From contig JAHBTE010000001.1 in assembly GCA_019638675.1 (NCBI GenBank), positions 1,644,605 through 1,708,604 on the forward strand: a DNA stretch of 64,000 bases, given 5' to 3'. Made by a program: the position numbers and the translations under genes. This document shows, piece by piece, positions 7,522 to 17,302 of this stretch (positions within the stretch are counted from its first letter, which is position 1; each line of letters opens with the position of its first letter). This DNA comes from Fimbriimonadaceae bacterium (GTDB lineage Bacteria > Armatimonadota > Fimbriimonadia > Fimbriimonadales > Fimbriimonadaceae). Under the pieces are notes generated by a model. The model searched no databases. It was not told the DNA's origin and saw nothing but the letters and a program-made list of their open reading frames with translations.

Positions 7522-10500
7522 CTAAGAAGTCTGCGGTCTTGAGGTTTCCACGTCTTGTCACACTCTCCGCTAATAGCAGAGGACAGTACGGCACGACGGA
7601 CGTAGCAATAAATGCAGGGAAATCGTTTCTACGCTGAACATATCCCTTGACCGTCACATACTGAGATAAGACAATGGCGTGTCCAAATGTTTGATAAACA
7701 TCGTCAAAGCAGGTCATGTTCATTAGTCCGGTTTCGTCTTCGAGGTCGAAGAAAACAACCCTCTTTCCAGTAGGGGTGGGAGGAAACCTTAGCCGTATAG
7801 GATTGCCAACAATAAACGCTTTGGATTCGTGAGGGAGTGCCCTTGCTTCCACGGCTGTAATTCCGCCCCTAGCTCTTATTCGTTCTCGCTCATAGGCTAG
7901 AAGATGCTGGTCTATATCAAGCCCCAAAACTCCGCGCTCGGCAAGTCGCTTCTCAGCAAAGCTAAAGTCTTCTATGTCACTGGGTAAGGACGGTTCGGGT
8001 TGAAGCATTGGCAAAGCCTGAGGGTCGAATATCTCACCTCTGACATATTGGAAAGCAGATTCCATTCCCCAGAGCATCGCTCTCCTATTCGCATACAAAC
8101 TATCCAAAGCTCCACATAGAATCAAATTCTCTAGTTCATCGCTTTTCGGCCTAATTTGCTTTACGAAATCGAAATAGGAACTGAAAGGGCGGTTAGCGGT
8201 AACTATCCTTTCTCGGACGGTTCGGGATAAGCCATGTATCAAACCAAGGTCTAGGCGAATCCCTCCTTTGGGAATAGAAAGAGTAGGGTCTTGGCTCAGA
8301 ATACTTTCAACTTGAACCCGGTTTTCGCTGATATTTACATCTACCGGGAGAACTTTTAGCCCGCGAATTCGAGCCTCGTTTGCTAAGGTTGCGGGGCCGT
8401 AATATCCCGCAGGTTGCGCGTCGAGCAGAGCCGCGAAATAGTCAGCGGGATAGTTTTGCTGACAATACACAGAGCGAGCCGAAATTTCAGCAAATGCAAG
8501 GGCATGGCCTTGAGCAAAGCCGTACCCTTTGAAACTCACAATGAGGTCTAAAACTTCGTTGGCAACCGATAGCGAATAGCCTTTTGCAACCGTTCTCTCG
8601 AGTAATCCTGAGCGGACGCTTTCGCCGTATTCTTGATGACGTTTCTCATGGATTTTTTCCCGTGTCTCTTCGGCTTCACCTCCGCTCAATCCGCAAAACT
8701 TTTCTAGGAGTTGGTCTATCTGTTCCTGAAACACAACGATTCCGTATGTATGCCCGATAATCTCCTCAAGGTCAGGATGGCTAAACGAATAAGGCTCTCC
8801 GTGCCTTCGCGCTATGAGCGTGTTAAGCTTGACCGCTCCACCAACTCCGGGGCGGATTCCAGCTTGAACTAGACTTGCATCATAAATATCATTAGTCTTG
8901 ATTCTCGCATGGGCTTGAGTCATTGCGGGGGATGCAGATTGAGGAATCCCTACGGTCTGATGAGAGCGCATTGCTGCATAGATTGCAGGGTCATCGGTCG
9001 AGAGCTTTGACACCTTAAAAAATGGGTCACTCTGGCGAAGTCTTTCTTCAGTTCCAGATAGAACATCTTGACCTCGTAAACAAAGAATATCGAACTTGAC
9101 GTAACAATGCTTCGCGCTTCGCTTATCCCATTGAATGATTCTCAAAAACCCGTCTTGGTCGTCACCTGAGCCTGACCACATCACCGGAACAGTATCGGCG
9201 ATAGGCGTCTCACTAATAACCACTCCCGACGAATGGGCTTTCATGTTCATAGGAACATCACGGAGATTTTCGGCCAATTTGAAAACCCACAAAAAGCGTT
9301 CTCTAGTAATGCCTGAATCTCTAAGTTCGGGTCGCTTTTGGATAGCATCATAAAGAGTTTCCGGGGAGACTCCGCCATGAATCTTCTTTGCGACGTATCC
9401 GATAACTGGCTCAGGAATTGAGAGAGCTTTGCCGACGGCTCGAAGTATTCCGCGAGAGCGAAATGTTCCGACAGCGGCAACTGTTGCAACGTGCTCCTTG
9501 CCATATTTGTCAATCAAGTAGTTGCGAATATCGTCGCGTCTCTTCGCCTCAAAATCTATGTCTATATCGGGCTGTTTAGTGCCATCTGCGGGTAGGAACC
9601 TATCGAAGTGCAGATTGTGTTCAAAGGCGTCAATACGGCTGAATCCGAGGCAATACGCTACGGCTGCATCTACTACCGAGCCACGTCCGCTAAATTGGAT
9701 ATTTTGCGATTCCGCCCATTTGCACATATCCCAAGCAACGAGAAAATGATTCGAGTAGCCGTGCCGGATTATCCGCTCTAATTCCTTATCTATTCTCTTT
9801 TGGAGCCGGGGCGTAATATGGCGATGCCATTCACGCATACCGTCATAAGTTGCCTCCCGCAAAGCCTGGTCTGGGTTATCAGTAATGAGCGGCAGATTGG
9901 TCGGGCCAGGGAGTACATCTGGGTCGCAAAGGTCAGCGACTAGGAGAGTATTTGCAAGTAAATCCTGAGCATCGGCAAAGAGTTTATTCATCTCTTCCCC
10001 AGTCTTAAAAAATCCCTCTGCGTTCATCGAGCGAACCGGAGAAAACACCGTGGAAAACTGCGTGGAATGGCGTCGAGGCTTCCGCCCAACAACCTCCTCC
10101 ACCAGAGCTAAGGTGTCGGAACAAACAAGCACATCCTGGGCCGGAAAGTGCGAGGGCCTTCTATGGGTGACAGCCCCTCCCGCAACGAGCCTTAAAGAAT
10201 GTCTTTCAGCAAGTTCTCTTAATCGTTTTTCAACTTCAAGACTCCAGGGCAAAAACGCTCTCTCAACTTCAAGAAAAACCTTTCCAACTCCAAAGATTTT
10301 TTTGAGTCGCAAGAGCAGTTCATCCGCTCCTGAGTAGTCTTTTTTGCAGAGTAATTTGTCCAATGGCCCGACGTTGCCTCCAGTAAGGCAAATAAGGCCT
10401 TCTGAGTGCCTTTCTAACCGCTCCCAAGTACATAGAGGGAATAGACGAGGTTCCTCAAGATGGCAAGCGGTAAGGAGCCTTGAGAGCGATGTATAGCCGT

Positions 10501-11041
10501 CTTTATTTTGAGCGATTAGAACAAGCTCTCCGCCTTGCTCAAGCTCTACTGATGCACCAATAAGAGCTTTGATTCCTTGCTTCTTGCATTCTCTGTAAAG
10601 TTCGACTACTCCGGTCATTGAGAAGCGGTCTACAAGAGCTACAGCGGGCAGACCAGCAACAGCCGCAAGACGTGGTATTTCATTGGCTAGGAGGATGCTC
10701 CGACCGATGCTATAGCCAGAAAGAAGATGGAGCGGAACGTAAGTGCTCTTTGGAGATAATTTATTCGTTATAAACGAAGTTTCCTTGACGTATCCGCAAG
10801 CCTTGCCAACTGTTTCGTCTCTTCGCTTGTTTGGTCGTAATGAATAGTCTTCGTTATAGGTTTGAACATACTTTTTCGGCTTGAGCTTTGTCGGGTCGCT
10901 GAGGATTGGCAGTTGCTTTTGCACTTCGCGCCTAATCCCCTTTGAGTCGAGATAGCGAACGAACTCAATGGGATTTTCACCTTCCCACCATTTACCAACT
11001 TGCCTCCAACGGGCCAGAGTTTCACCGCCAGCCCGTGACAC
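7514..11041 (-). CDS. dnaE2: Error-prone DNA polymerase III alpha subunit DnaE2, with N-terminal extension
   Basis: The 1175-residue product is a C-family polymerase. A PHP domain begins near residue 101 (YVPLHLLSGYSIG, then AVALVDRFSMTGVVELY and ALIGASVE). The palm contains SGRGSVVDAAVAYCLG, the catalytic PDIDIDF (about residues 485-493) and KFDILCLR with its upstream Asp. MKAHSSGVVIS and an OB-fold near the C-terminus (VVFFDLEDETG) follow. Such polymerases act with ImuB in mutagenic lesion bypass. The roughly 100 residues before the PHP domain include RWRQVGKWWEGENP-type residues resembling DUF6504, normally linked to ImuB. The start (GTG/ATG region at 11041) overlaps the ImuB gene by 20 bp, so the two are probably translationally coupled. 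Confidence 0.9.
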   Translation of the reverse strand: MSRAGGETLARWRQVGKWWEGENPIEFVRYLDSKGIRREVQKQLPILSDPTKLKPKKYVQTYNEDYSLRPNKRRDETVGKACGYVKETSFITNKLSPKSTYVPLHLLSGYSIGRSILLANEIPRLAAVAGLPAVALVDRFSMTGVVELYRECKKQGIKALIGASVELEQGGELVLIAQNKDGYTSLSRLLTACHLEEPRLFPLCTWERLERHSEGLICLTGGNVGPLDKLLCKKDYSGADELLLRLKKIFGVGKVFLEVERAFLPWSLEVEKRLRELAERHSLRLVAGGAVTHRRPSHFPAQDVLVCSDTLALVEEVVGRKPRRHSTQFSTVFSPVRSMNAEGFFKTGEEMNKLFADAQDLLANTLLVADLCDPDVLPGPTNLPLITDNPDQALREATYDGMREWHRHITPRLQKRIDKELERIIRHGYSNHFLVAWDMCKWAESQNIQFSGRGSVVDAAVAYCLGFSRIDAFEHNLHFDRFLPADGTKQPDIDIDFEAKRRDDIRNYLIDKYGKEHVATVAAVGTFRSRGILRAVGKALSIPEPVIGYVAKKIHGGVSPETLYDAIQKRPELRDSGITRERFLWVFKLAENLRDVPMNMKAHSSGVVISETPIADTVPVMWSGSGDDQDGFLRIIQWDKRSAKHCYVKFDILCLRGQDVLSGTEERLRQSDPFFKVSKLSTDDPAIYAAMRSHQTVGIPQSASPAMTQAHARIKTNDIYDASLVQAGIRPGVGGAVKLNTLIARRHGEPYSFSHPDLEEIIGHTYGIVVFQEQIDQLLEKFCGLSGGEAEETREKIHEKRHQEYGESVRSGLLERTVAKGYSLSVANEVLDLIVSFKGYGFAQGHALAFAEISARSVYCQQNYPADYFAALLDAQPAGYYGPATLANEARIRGLKVLPVDVNISENRVQVESILSQDPTLSIPKGGIRLDLGLIHGLSRTVRERIVTANRPFSSYFDFVKQIRPKSDELENLILCGALDSLYANRRAMLWGMESAFQYVRGEIFDPQALPMLQPEPSLPSDIEDFSFAEKRLAERGVLGLDIDQHLLAYERERIRARGGITAVEARALPHESKAFIVGNPIRLRFPPTPTGKRVVFFDLEDETGLMNMTCFDDVYQTFGHAIVLSQYVTVKGYVQRRNDFPAFIATSVVPYCPLLLAESVTRRGNLKTADFLVG

Positions 11042-12224
11042 GCTTCCACTCCCTTAAAACTTCTTGATTGAAAGAGAGAGATAGAGAACTAGCAACCCGG
11101 ACAGCATCTGTCCCGTGTAGGGCGGTTATTTGATTCAAGGTAGAGCTGATTTGATTCTTCGCATCTGCATCTTGACCGCCTAAAGCTAAAGGCAATTGGC
11201 GACGCTTTGAAGGAGATAAGTCAAGTAGCTGAACCCTGAGCGATTCGATAGGCTCAAGGGTTTCAAATAAGTTGAATAACTGACCCAAAGCGACATAGAG
11301 AGGAGTTGCGGAAATAACAGGTTTTGTTAGGTTCTTAAAATGGCTCTGACGGTTCTCACTTTCAAAAACAACGGTTAAAACAACGGTCTTCGCCTGTTCA
11401 TCTGCATTGCAAAGGCGTTCAGCTAGTGTTTGAGAAATGGTCAGCAAAGCACGGTCAATCTCTATCCGGTCGTCTACGGCTCCAAAGCTGATTTCCTCAG
11501 CTATCATCTTTGCCGGATAGTTCGGCTTGATTGGATCAGATAACTTTCCGAGAGCCGTTTGCATAATCAAGGCTCCACGCTTTGGAAACTGCAACTCTAA
11601 ACTTTCGAGCGATAATCCTTGAACTTGGGAGACACGATCAAACCCCAGCCGACGAAGTTTATTACGATCTTTTACGTCTAGGGGCGAGAGAATAGAAACC
11701 GGATGAGGCGCAAGCCAAGCGGCGGAGTCTGTGACTGGTTCAATGGGCAGAATTCCAAGTGCGAGGGCGAGCGGATCACAGGTACTTGCAGACTTTCTTG
11801 CAAGCCAACTAGAAGGGCCAATACCTGCAATAAGCGGCAATTGAACCTCCCGATAAACTTCGTTTAGAAGTGTTGCGGCTATCTCAAGAGGCCGGAGAGG
11901 GATTGAAAGGTCTATCAATCCCTCTCCGGCACGTCCGGCCTGGATACTATCGCTGAATAGCAAGCATGGCCTAAGTAACAGCTCACGAGCAGACTCAAAA
12001 AGCTCTGGTTTGTATTCCACGAATGCCGCGCCTGATTGCAGGATTACCTTTGCTTCTTTGAGTGGAATTCCTATCTCAACATGACGAGATTGAGCAGCCT
12101 TGTTGGCGTCATAAACTATCCCGCTATGGTGAACGATACAGGGGTACTCATCCTCCCGATCTTGCGATTGGAGGGCAACCCGGGCACATAGCCCGATAGC
12201 TCTCAGATAGAGAAAATACTGCAC
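11022..12224 (-). CDS. imuB: ImuB-like catalytically inactive Y-family polymerase
   Basis: The 400-residue product follows the Y-family layout but lacks catalytic acidic residues: the first strand reads QYFLYLRAIGLCARVAL where active enzymes have a DxD, and the second acidic site is IDLSIPLRP. It retains GIGPSSWLARKSA (about 136-148, like the G-I-A/G-x-N/S-x-x-L-A-K region) and the helix-hairpin segment KLRRLGFDRVSQVQGL. This is the signature of ImuB, the scaffold linking DnaE2 to the clamp. Start is GTG 12224. It lies upstream of and overlaps dnaE2, as in imuA-imuB-dnaE2 cassettes, but no ImuA-like gene is visible. Confidence 0.85.
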   Translation of the reverse strand: MQYFLYLRAIGLCARVALQSQDREDEYPCIVHHSGIVYDANKAAQSRHVEIGIPLKEAKVILQSGAAFVEYKPELFESARELLLRPCLLFSDSIQAGRAGEGLIDLSIPLRPLEIAATLLNEVYREVQLPLIAGIGPSSWLARKSASTCDPLALALGILPIEPVTDSAAWLAPHPVSILSPLDVKDRNKLRRLGFDRVSQVQGLSLESLELQFPKRGALIMQTALGKLSDPIKPNYPAKMIAEEISFGAVDDRIEIDRALLTISQTLAERLCNADEQAKTVVLTVVFESENRQSHFKNLTKPVISATPLYVALGQLFNLFETLEPIESLRVQLLDLSPSKRRQLPLALGGQDADAKNQISSTLNQITALHGTDAVRVASSLSLSFNQEVLREWKRVTGWR

Positions 12225-12236
12225 GTATGTCTACAT

Positions 12237-12434
12237 TTACCATATTTGACCCCATTCGCAAAATTCCCGAGAAACCTTCAGGAACTTGGTCGGGTTTCTG
12301 GGATCAGGAGAAGAGCGAAAAGTCGGCACACGAGTGAGCCAACTGAATGGTGGCACAGTATCAAAATCCCATGTCTTTAATATTGGAGGCCGATTAGGTT
12401 GAACAAAGGTTTTATGTCTCTCGCAAAGTGGCAC
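12237..12434 (-). CDS. Small ORF upstream of imuB, unknown
   Basis: A 65-codon frame starts at GTG 12434 and stops 12 bp before the ImuB start, on the same strand. The product is Pro- and Trp-rich and ends REFCEWGQIW. It is too short to be ImuA/SulA and I do not recognise it; it could be the first gene of the mutasome operon, a remnant of one, or a leader frame. Codon choice looks protein-like, but the support is positional only. The 250 bp upstream (12440-12688) hold no other gene I can support. Confidence 0.35.
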   Translation of the reverse strand: MPLCERHKTFVQPNRPPILKTWDFDTVPPFSWLTRVPTFRSSPDPRNPTKFLKVSREFCEWGQIW

Positions 12435-12688
12435 TAAAACTGTTCAAGCCCCCTGATCCAAAGTTTGTCAGAAATGCGGTTAGTTGTCAACAAAGCCTTT
12501 GACGAGTACTTACTTTTTCGATGGTGCTCCAGATTCTGGTTTAATCCTATTCCTTTGAACCCAACAGTCATATTCTGGGATTAAACTTGTCACACTTACC
12601 TCGCAAAACGGTTTTTCAAGGGACTTTCTTGCGGGTAAACCTTGGTGTCTTCGTTCGTTGACGCATCACGACTACTAAACTAAACTGC

Positions 12689-13108
12689 TCAACGCTGATG
12701 ATCTTTCAGATTTACTGAAAGCTGTTTTTTTATACCTCGGAGCGTAAGAGAAAATAGCGCATTTTCGGGAGTAGACTTGACCAAAACCAAGCTCATCTCA
12801 TCCTCGCGGATATGTCCAAGGGGAGAAGAGCCCCGATTACCGTTTGGGAAATAGGGCAACTCACCATGAACCAAATCGGAAATATTTTTTGGCCAACTTT
12901 GGTTTAAGTAACGATACTCAACGATTCTCTTCTCTAGCTCTGACAAAGTTGGTGCATACCATTTCATTTCATAAAGCTCATTAAATGTTTGCTCTACGTT
13001 TTCTAAACCTTGCTGTTTTTGATTCTTCTGATAACACCCTACAAGAAGTAACCAAGACAGCAAGCCGCCGACCAAAATGCTGGTGTACCAGAATGTCCGA
13101 TTCTTCAT
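12689..13108 (-). CDS. Lipoprotein, possible immunity/partner of the RHS protein
   Basis: The 139-residue product has a basic start (MKNR), a hydrophobic stretch and a lipobox LLVGC (Cys about residue 25), so it should be lipidated and face the periplasm or outer surface. The rest is hydrophilic, with no domain I recognise. It starts 10 bp after the RHS gene on the same strand. In RHS and other polymorphic-toxin loci the gene directly downstream commonly encodes immunity; a lipoprotein immunity factor would suggest an envelope target. That role is inference. Confidence 0.65.
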   Translation of the reverse strand: MKNRTFWYTSILVGGLLSWLLLVGCYQKNQKQQGLENVEQTFNELYEMKWYAPTLSELEKRIVEYRYLNQSWPKNISDLVHGELPYFPNGNRGSSPLGHIREDEMSLVLVKSTPENALFSLTLRGIKKQLSVNLKDHQR

Positions 13109-13118
13109 CTTGTTCTCA

Positions 13119-16100
13119 CTAAAAAGTGATCATGTTTGCGGGTTCGGATCTGCTTGCTCCTCCTCCCCATTTTTTTACGTTATCAATATAACCTGGCTTT
13201 GAGTCATTGTACCATTTTCCTCCAGAAAATAGTCCTCGTCGAGCTTTACCTCCCCTAGGAAAAAAGCAAGTGTCTTCCGTTCCCCAAAGTCTCTCAGTAA
13301 TTCTAAACCAAAGCTCTCTGTCTTCTTTATTTGCTCCATCGCAAACCCACAATATAAGTCTCTTCATCCGGCCTTTACCAGCTCGAATTCTATTATTCAT
13401 TACTCTTCTCGTAGTGCGCTCAATGTTACAGACTCCTCCATTGCCCGCATAAACGAATGGAGAGCCGTGACCAAATAATACAACTTCATCGTATTCTGAC
13501 AGTGCTTCAACTAGTTCGTCTTCATTCCTGACTGACTTTACGATTACTTCGTATCCAGCATCCTCATATGCTGTAACAAGAGCTTCCAGAGAAGTACCCG
13601 CATCTTTTTTGACTGGACCTGAAAGATCTCCAATTAATATGATTACCTGTTTTTTTAAACCTTCTGCATCGAAATAGCTGATCGGGTTATTAGAACAGTA
13701 GGAGTACCAGTTCCCCCCGTCTTTAGCTACATCTCGCGTCAAAAAACGTCCAGTATCTCTATCATAATAACGATGACCTAACAGATTCAATCCGGTATCA
13801 GAATCCTGCTGGTAGCCAAACCCGCCTGCATAACCGAACTGGCTCTTCCAAAATCCTGAAGATGAGATATTGTTCCCAAAAGCGTCATATTGCTTGGAAG
13901 CTGAAATCGCACCAGAACTATTTGTTTGGATATCGCTATTCTTCAATGCGGAATGGAATGTGGTCTTGGTCGAACCGCGTTTCTCGCCGCTTGGAGTAAA
14001 GTTTGCAGTTCCATCGCTCAGAACTGGGGCGGTGACGCCAACGCCCGAACGTTTAAACGTTTTGCTACCGCCAGAGTCAGTCATCCCGACCCGTGTATCC
14101 AAGCCATTATATGTAAACGTGTTCGTCGTCATCCCTGGCTTCGTGATAGAAGTAACTCGGGATTCATAGTCATAAGAAAACGCGGTCGTGCCAGAACCCC
14201 GTACGATGCCGGTCGTCCTCCCAGCGGCATCGTAAGTAAATGTCCTCGCATCGCTTCCACCAGTGATCGCAGTTAGTTTGTCAGCATTATCGTATGTGTA
14301 ACTTTCGGTAACGGAGTTCACTGTCCGCGTCAAGCGGTTGCCGTTCGCATCGTACGTATATGCTGCAGCATAGCCCGTGGATTTGGTCTCTTCTATCAAC
14401 TGACCGATATCGTCGTAATCGTAATCGGTCGTGACCCCGCCCTCCACTACTTGCGTTACCTGTGAAGCAAGGTCGAAAGTGTAAACCCGGCTCTGCAAAG
14501 TTGCGTTGCTAGAATCTTTAGTGACAATGCTGGTCACTCGGTTGCGCGAATCATAGGAATACAGTTCGTATGTTCCGTTTGGATTGTCTTTGCGAGACAG
14601 CCTTCCTGCACCATCGTAGGTGTAACTTGAAACATCACTGAACGCATCAGTTGTGGTTGATGGACGACCAGCAGAATCGTAGGTCGTGGTAGTCGTTCCG
14701 ACTCCAACATCAACCATAGTGAGTATCTGCCCTGCGAGGTTATAGGTGTAGTCAATATCTCCTTGAGGAGTATCGAGGTCAGTAATCTCGTTAGCGGCGT
14801 TATATGTCCACGAACTCGTGCCGCTCACGTCCACCATGCTCGTGACGCGACCGCCGTTATCGTAGCTAAATGCTGTGTCGGTCAGCCCAGACGGATAGTC
14901 CACTCCCGTTTGCTGACCTGCGTCATCGTAAGTGTAGAGAATGGTTTGGCTAAGTGGATTAGTATAAGCAGTTGTGTTGCCTTCACCATCGTATGCCCAA
15001 GTTTCGACCGAGCTATCCGGCAAGGTAAGGGTCGCTACCTGTCCACGGTCAGTATATGTGTAAGTTCGGGTGTAACCACGACCATTGGTTATACTGGTCA
15101 GTTCACCAACCGAGTTGTATGAGTAGTTCGTGGTTTCACTGTTCGCGTTGGTTGCGCTGGTGACCAGACCAGTATCATTAATTACTCGGCTTCCCGAGCG
15201 ACCAAGCGGATCTTCTGCGCCAATGATATTGTTTTCCAGATCATAGAAAATTTGAGACACAGCATTGCCTGGCTCCTCAATCTCAATAACCCGACCCCAG
15301 CCATCATAAGTGATGTCGGTCGTGTTAGCGGCGGCATCGGTGGAACTGGTGACACGACCGAGAATATCAAATGTGGCATATGAGTTGATGCTCCCAGGAG
15401 CAACGGTTTGAGTGACATCCCCCTGGCTATTGTAGTAAAGGTAAGAAACCCGACTCAGAGCGTCAGTGACCGTGATTGGATCTCCATCGCCGTTATAAGT
15501 GATCGTTGCAACTGTGCGGCTCAGTCCATCAACCGTTGTTAGTAAGTTACCATTTGAATCGTAGGTGTTTGTCGTGACATTGCTATTCGGATCAGTAGCA
15601 GTCAAGACTTTATTGAATGAATTGTAAGTATATGTCCAGGTTTTGCTCAGCGGGTTTGTAAGTGTCAGGGTATTGCCACTCGAATCGTATGTTGCTGTCC
15701 AAACCTTTCCTCGCCGGTCTGTGTACTGGGTGACATTTTTGTTTGAATCGTACACGTAAGCATCGCTGTAACTCGCTTCATCCACGACACTGGCGACAAG
15801 TCCTGAAGAGTAGTTGTAAACAACAGTTTTGCTGTTTGGCTTGGTCAGGGTAACGCTAGCAGAGCCGTAGGTGTACGTGTACGTTTGGCTAAGCGGATTA
15901 GTAAAGCTTGTTAGATTTTCGCTTGAGTTATATGTGAAAGTCCAAACTTTGCCTCTGCGGTCAGTTTCGGTGAGGATGTTGCTGGCAGAGTCATATGTGA
16001 AGTAGCGGTAGTAAACGATTTCTTGCTCGTTCAGTTGGGGATACCCAATGCTGAGCATATCGTTGTTGGAATCGTAGTCGAAGTACCAATGCCGACCAGC

Positions 16101-17078
16101 GGGGTCTTCAACTTCGCTGATTAAGCCGTTGGTTCCGTATGTAAAGTCGAGGGCGCGACCATAACTATCCTCTATGCTAGTGATCTTCGCACTGCCATTT
16201 CGGTAAATCGTAGTTGTGTTTCCATTGCGGTCGGTGACAGTTGAAAGCCGCCCACCTGGAATAAACGTCATCACCCACTTGGATTTAGTCGTAAGCGTCC
16301 AGACTCCAGTCGTTGCGTTCCGGGTGAGGGTTTCGTAATGACCCGCCGGAGCAACAAACGTGTTTGTCGTGGGTTCGGTAAACGGAACTTCTAAGCCGTC
16401 GCCGTAGCGAACAATTGCCGAGCCTGAGGTGTGAGCAATCTTGACGTCGTAACTATGGCTCCAGCCTTTGCCAAGGTCGTAGCTATAAGCCCCTCGACTA
16501 TTGTGATGAAGATTAAAGGAAACGCCGTTTTGTCCAGGCGCATTCCAACTCACAATTGGGTACATCACATGGCGATTACCCGTGTTGGTGTTTAGGTGTC
16601 CACCGCCCGTTCCACTTCCCGGTTCTTCACCTCCACCCGGCTCGCCGCCTCCGCCCGGTCCACCGCCTTCACCGGGTAAGTCACCACCACCGCCTTCACC
16701 ACCCTCTTGCAGCATCGAAGTACCTAGTAAGGCCGGGATAGGAGTCATAGAAAGAAGGAGATCGCGTTCAGACCAAGGCGCGTCTAGCTTTTCTTGCTGA
16801 CGGGCTTTTTTGAGATCGTTTAGGAGTTTTGGAGTCCATACTCCGCCGCGACCAACCGGGTCTCTTCCTGGGTTCGCGCCTTTGAAAACTTTAGTTGGAC
16901 GATCTGTATGATGTCCAACTGGCTTGCGCCCCATATCCTGGATATGCTGGACGGCTTCGACCATAAGCGGATTGATGCCGGGCGCAGTTGCGCTATAAGC
17001 AAGACTCAAACAGAGTGCAACAGAAAGTGCCCGGAAAAGTGGTCGAGTAGACGAAGCGTGAATAAACGCAATATTCAT
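13119..17078 (-). CDS. RHS/YD-repeat protein with caspase-like C-terminal domain
   Basis: I chose ATG 17078, because it gives a signal peptide (ALSVALCLSLAYS) in a product of about 1319 residues; an upstream ATG at 17165 would add 29. A Gly-rich linker (about residues 120-165) precedes a DUF6531-like entry (WSHSYDVKI) and about 30 YD repeats of the type TxTYDxxGxL. The RHS core ends in LLGHRYYDRDTGRFLTRD and DAEGL. The following 190 residues are non-RHS: VIILIGDLSG, FGHGSP (about 1203) and LILWVCDGA (about 1244). A His in hxGHG and a Cys in hhxxCxGA are the dyad arrangement of caspase-like clan CD peptidases. A small lipoprotein gene follows at 10 bp. Confidence 0.85.
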   Translation of the reverse strand: MNIAFIHASSTRPLFRALSVALCLSLAYSATAPGINPLMVEAVQHIQDMGRKPVGHHTDRPTKVFKGANPGRDPVGRGGVWTPKLLNDLKKARQQEKLDAPWSERDLLLSMTPIPALLGTSMLQEGGEGGGGDLPGEGGGPGGGGEPGGGEEPGSGTGGGHLNTNTGNRHVMYPIVSWNAPGQNGVSFNLHHNSRGAYSYDLGKGWSHSYDVKIAHTSGSAIVRYGDGLEVPFTEPTTNTFVAPAGHYETLTRNATTGVWTLTTKSKWVMTFIPGGRLSTVTDRNGNTTTIYRNGSAKITSIEDSYGRALDFTYGTNGLISEVEDPAGRHWYFDYDSNNDMLSIGYPQLNEQEIVYYRYFTYDSASNILTETDRRGKVWTFTYNSSENLTSFTNPLSQTYTYTYGSASVTLTKPNSKTVVYNYSSGLVASVVDEASYSDAYVYDSNKNVTQYTDRRGKVWTATYDSSGNTLTLTNPLSKTWTYTYNSFNKVLTATDPNSNVTTNTYDSNGNLLTTVDGLSRTVATITYNGDGDPITVTDALSRVSYLYYNSQGDVTQTVAPGSINSYATFDILGRVTSSTDAAANTTDITYDGWGRVIEIEEPGNAVSQIFYDLENNIIGAEDPLGRSGSRVINDTGLVTSATNANSETTNYSYNSVGELTSITNGRGYTRTYTYTDRGQVATLTLPDSSVETWAYDGEGNTTAYTNPLSQTILYTYDDAGQQTGVDYPSGLTDTAFSYDNGGRVTSMVDVSGTSSWTYNAANEITDLDTPQGDIDYTYNLAGQILTMVDVGVGTTTTTYDSAGRPSTTTDAFSDVSSYTYDGAGRLSRKDNPNGTYELYSYDSRNRVTSIVTKDSSNATLQSRVYTFDLASQVTQVVEGGVTTDYDYDDIGQLIEETKSTGYAAAYTYDANGNRLTRTVNSVTESYTYDNADKLTAITGGSDARTFTYDAAGRTTGIVRGSGTTAFSYDYESRVTSITKPGMTTNTFTYNGLDTRVGMTDSGGSKTFKRSGVGVTAPVLSDGTANFTPSGEKRGSTKTTFHSALKNSDIQTNSSGAISASKQYDAFGNNISSSGFWKSQFGYAGGFGYQQDSDTGLNLLGHRYYDRDTGRFLTRDVAKDGGNWYSYCSNNPISYFDAEGLKKQVIILIGDLSGPVKKDAGTSLEALVTAYEDAGYEVIVKSVRNEDELVEALSEYDEVVLFGHGSPFVYAGNGGVCNIERTTRRVMNNRIRAGKGRMKRLILWVCDGANKEDRELWFRITERLWGTEDTCFFPRGGKARRGLFSGGKWYNDSKPGYIDNVKKWGGGASRSEPANMITF

Positions 17079-17302
17079 AGAATCCCAAAACCCTGGAGAA
17101 ACTCCGATATATCGTTGACGTGAATATGGATATTGCAAGTTGCACAAATCCGAATACTTTTCCACATTACAATACTTTTACTTCTTGTCAAGCCGTAGAC
17201 TTTCAGTCGCCCAAAAATCGACTACTGTCACTTTCGTCTACAAAACTGAAACTTTTCCAATCTTCAGACGGTCCAATGGAATGAAGATTTAGGTAACTAC
17301 AG

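Noticed and set aside
16556-16800. Pro-rich frames opposite the Gly-rich RHS linker
   Set aside because: They arise from the GGN-rich codons of the RHS gene read backwards.
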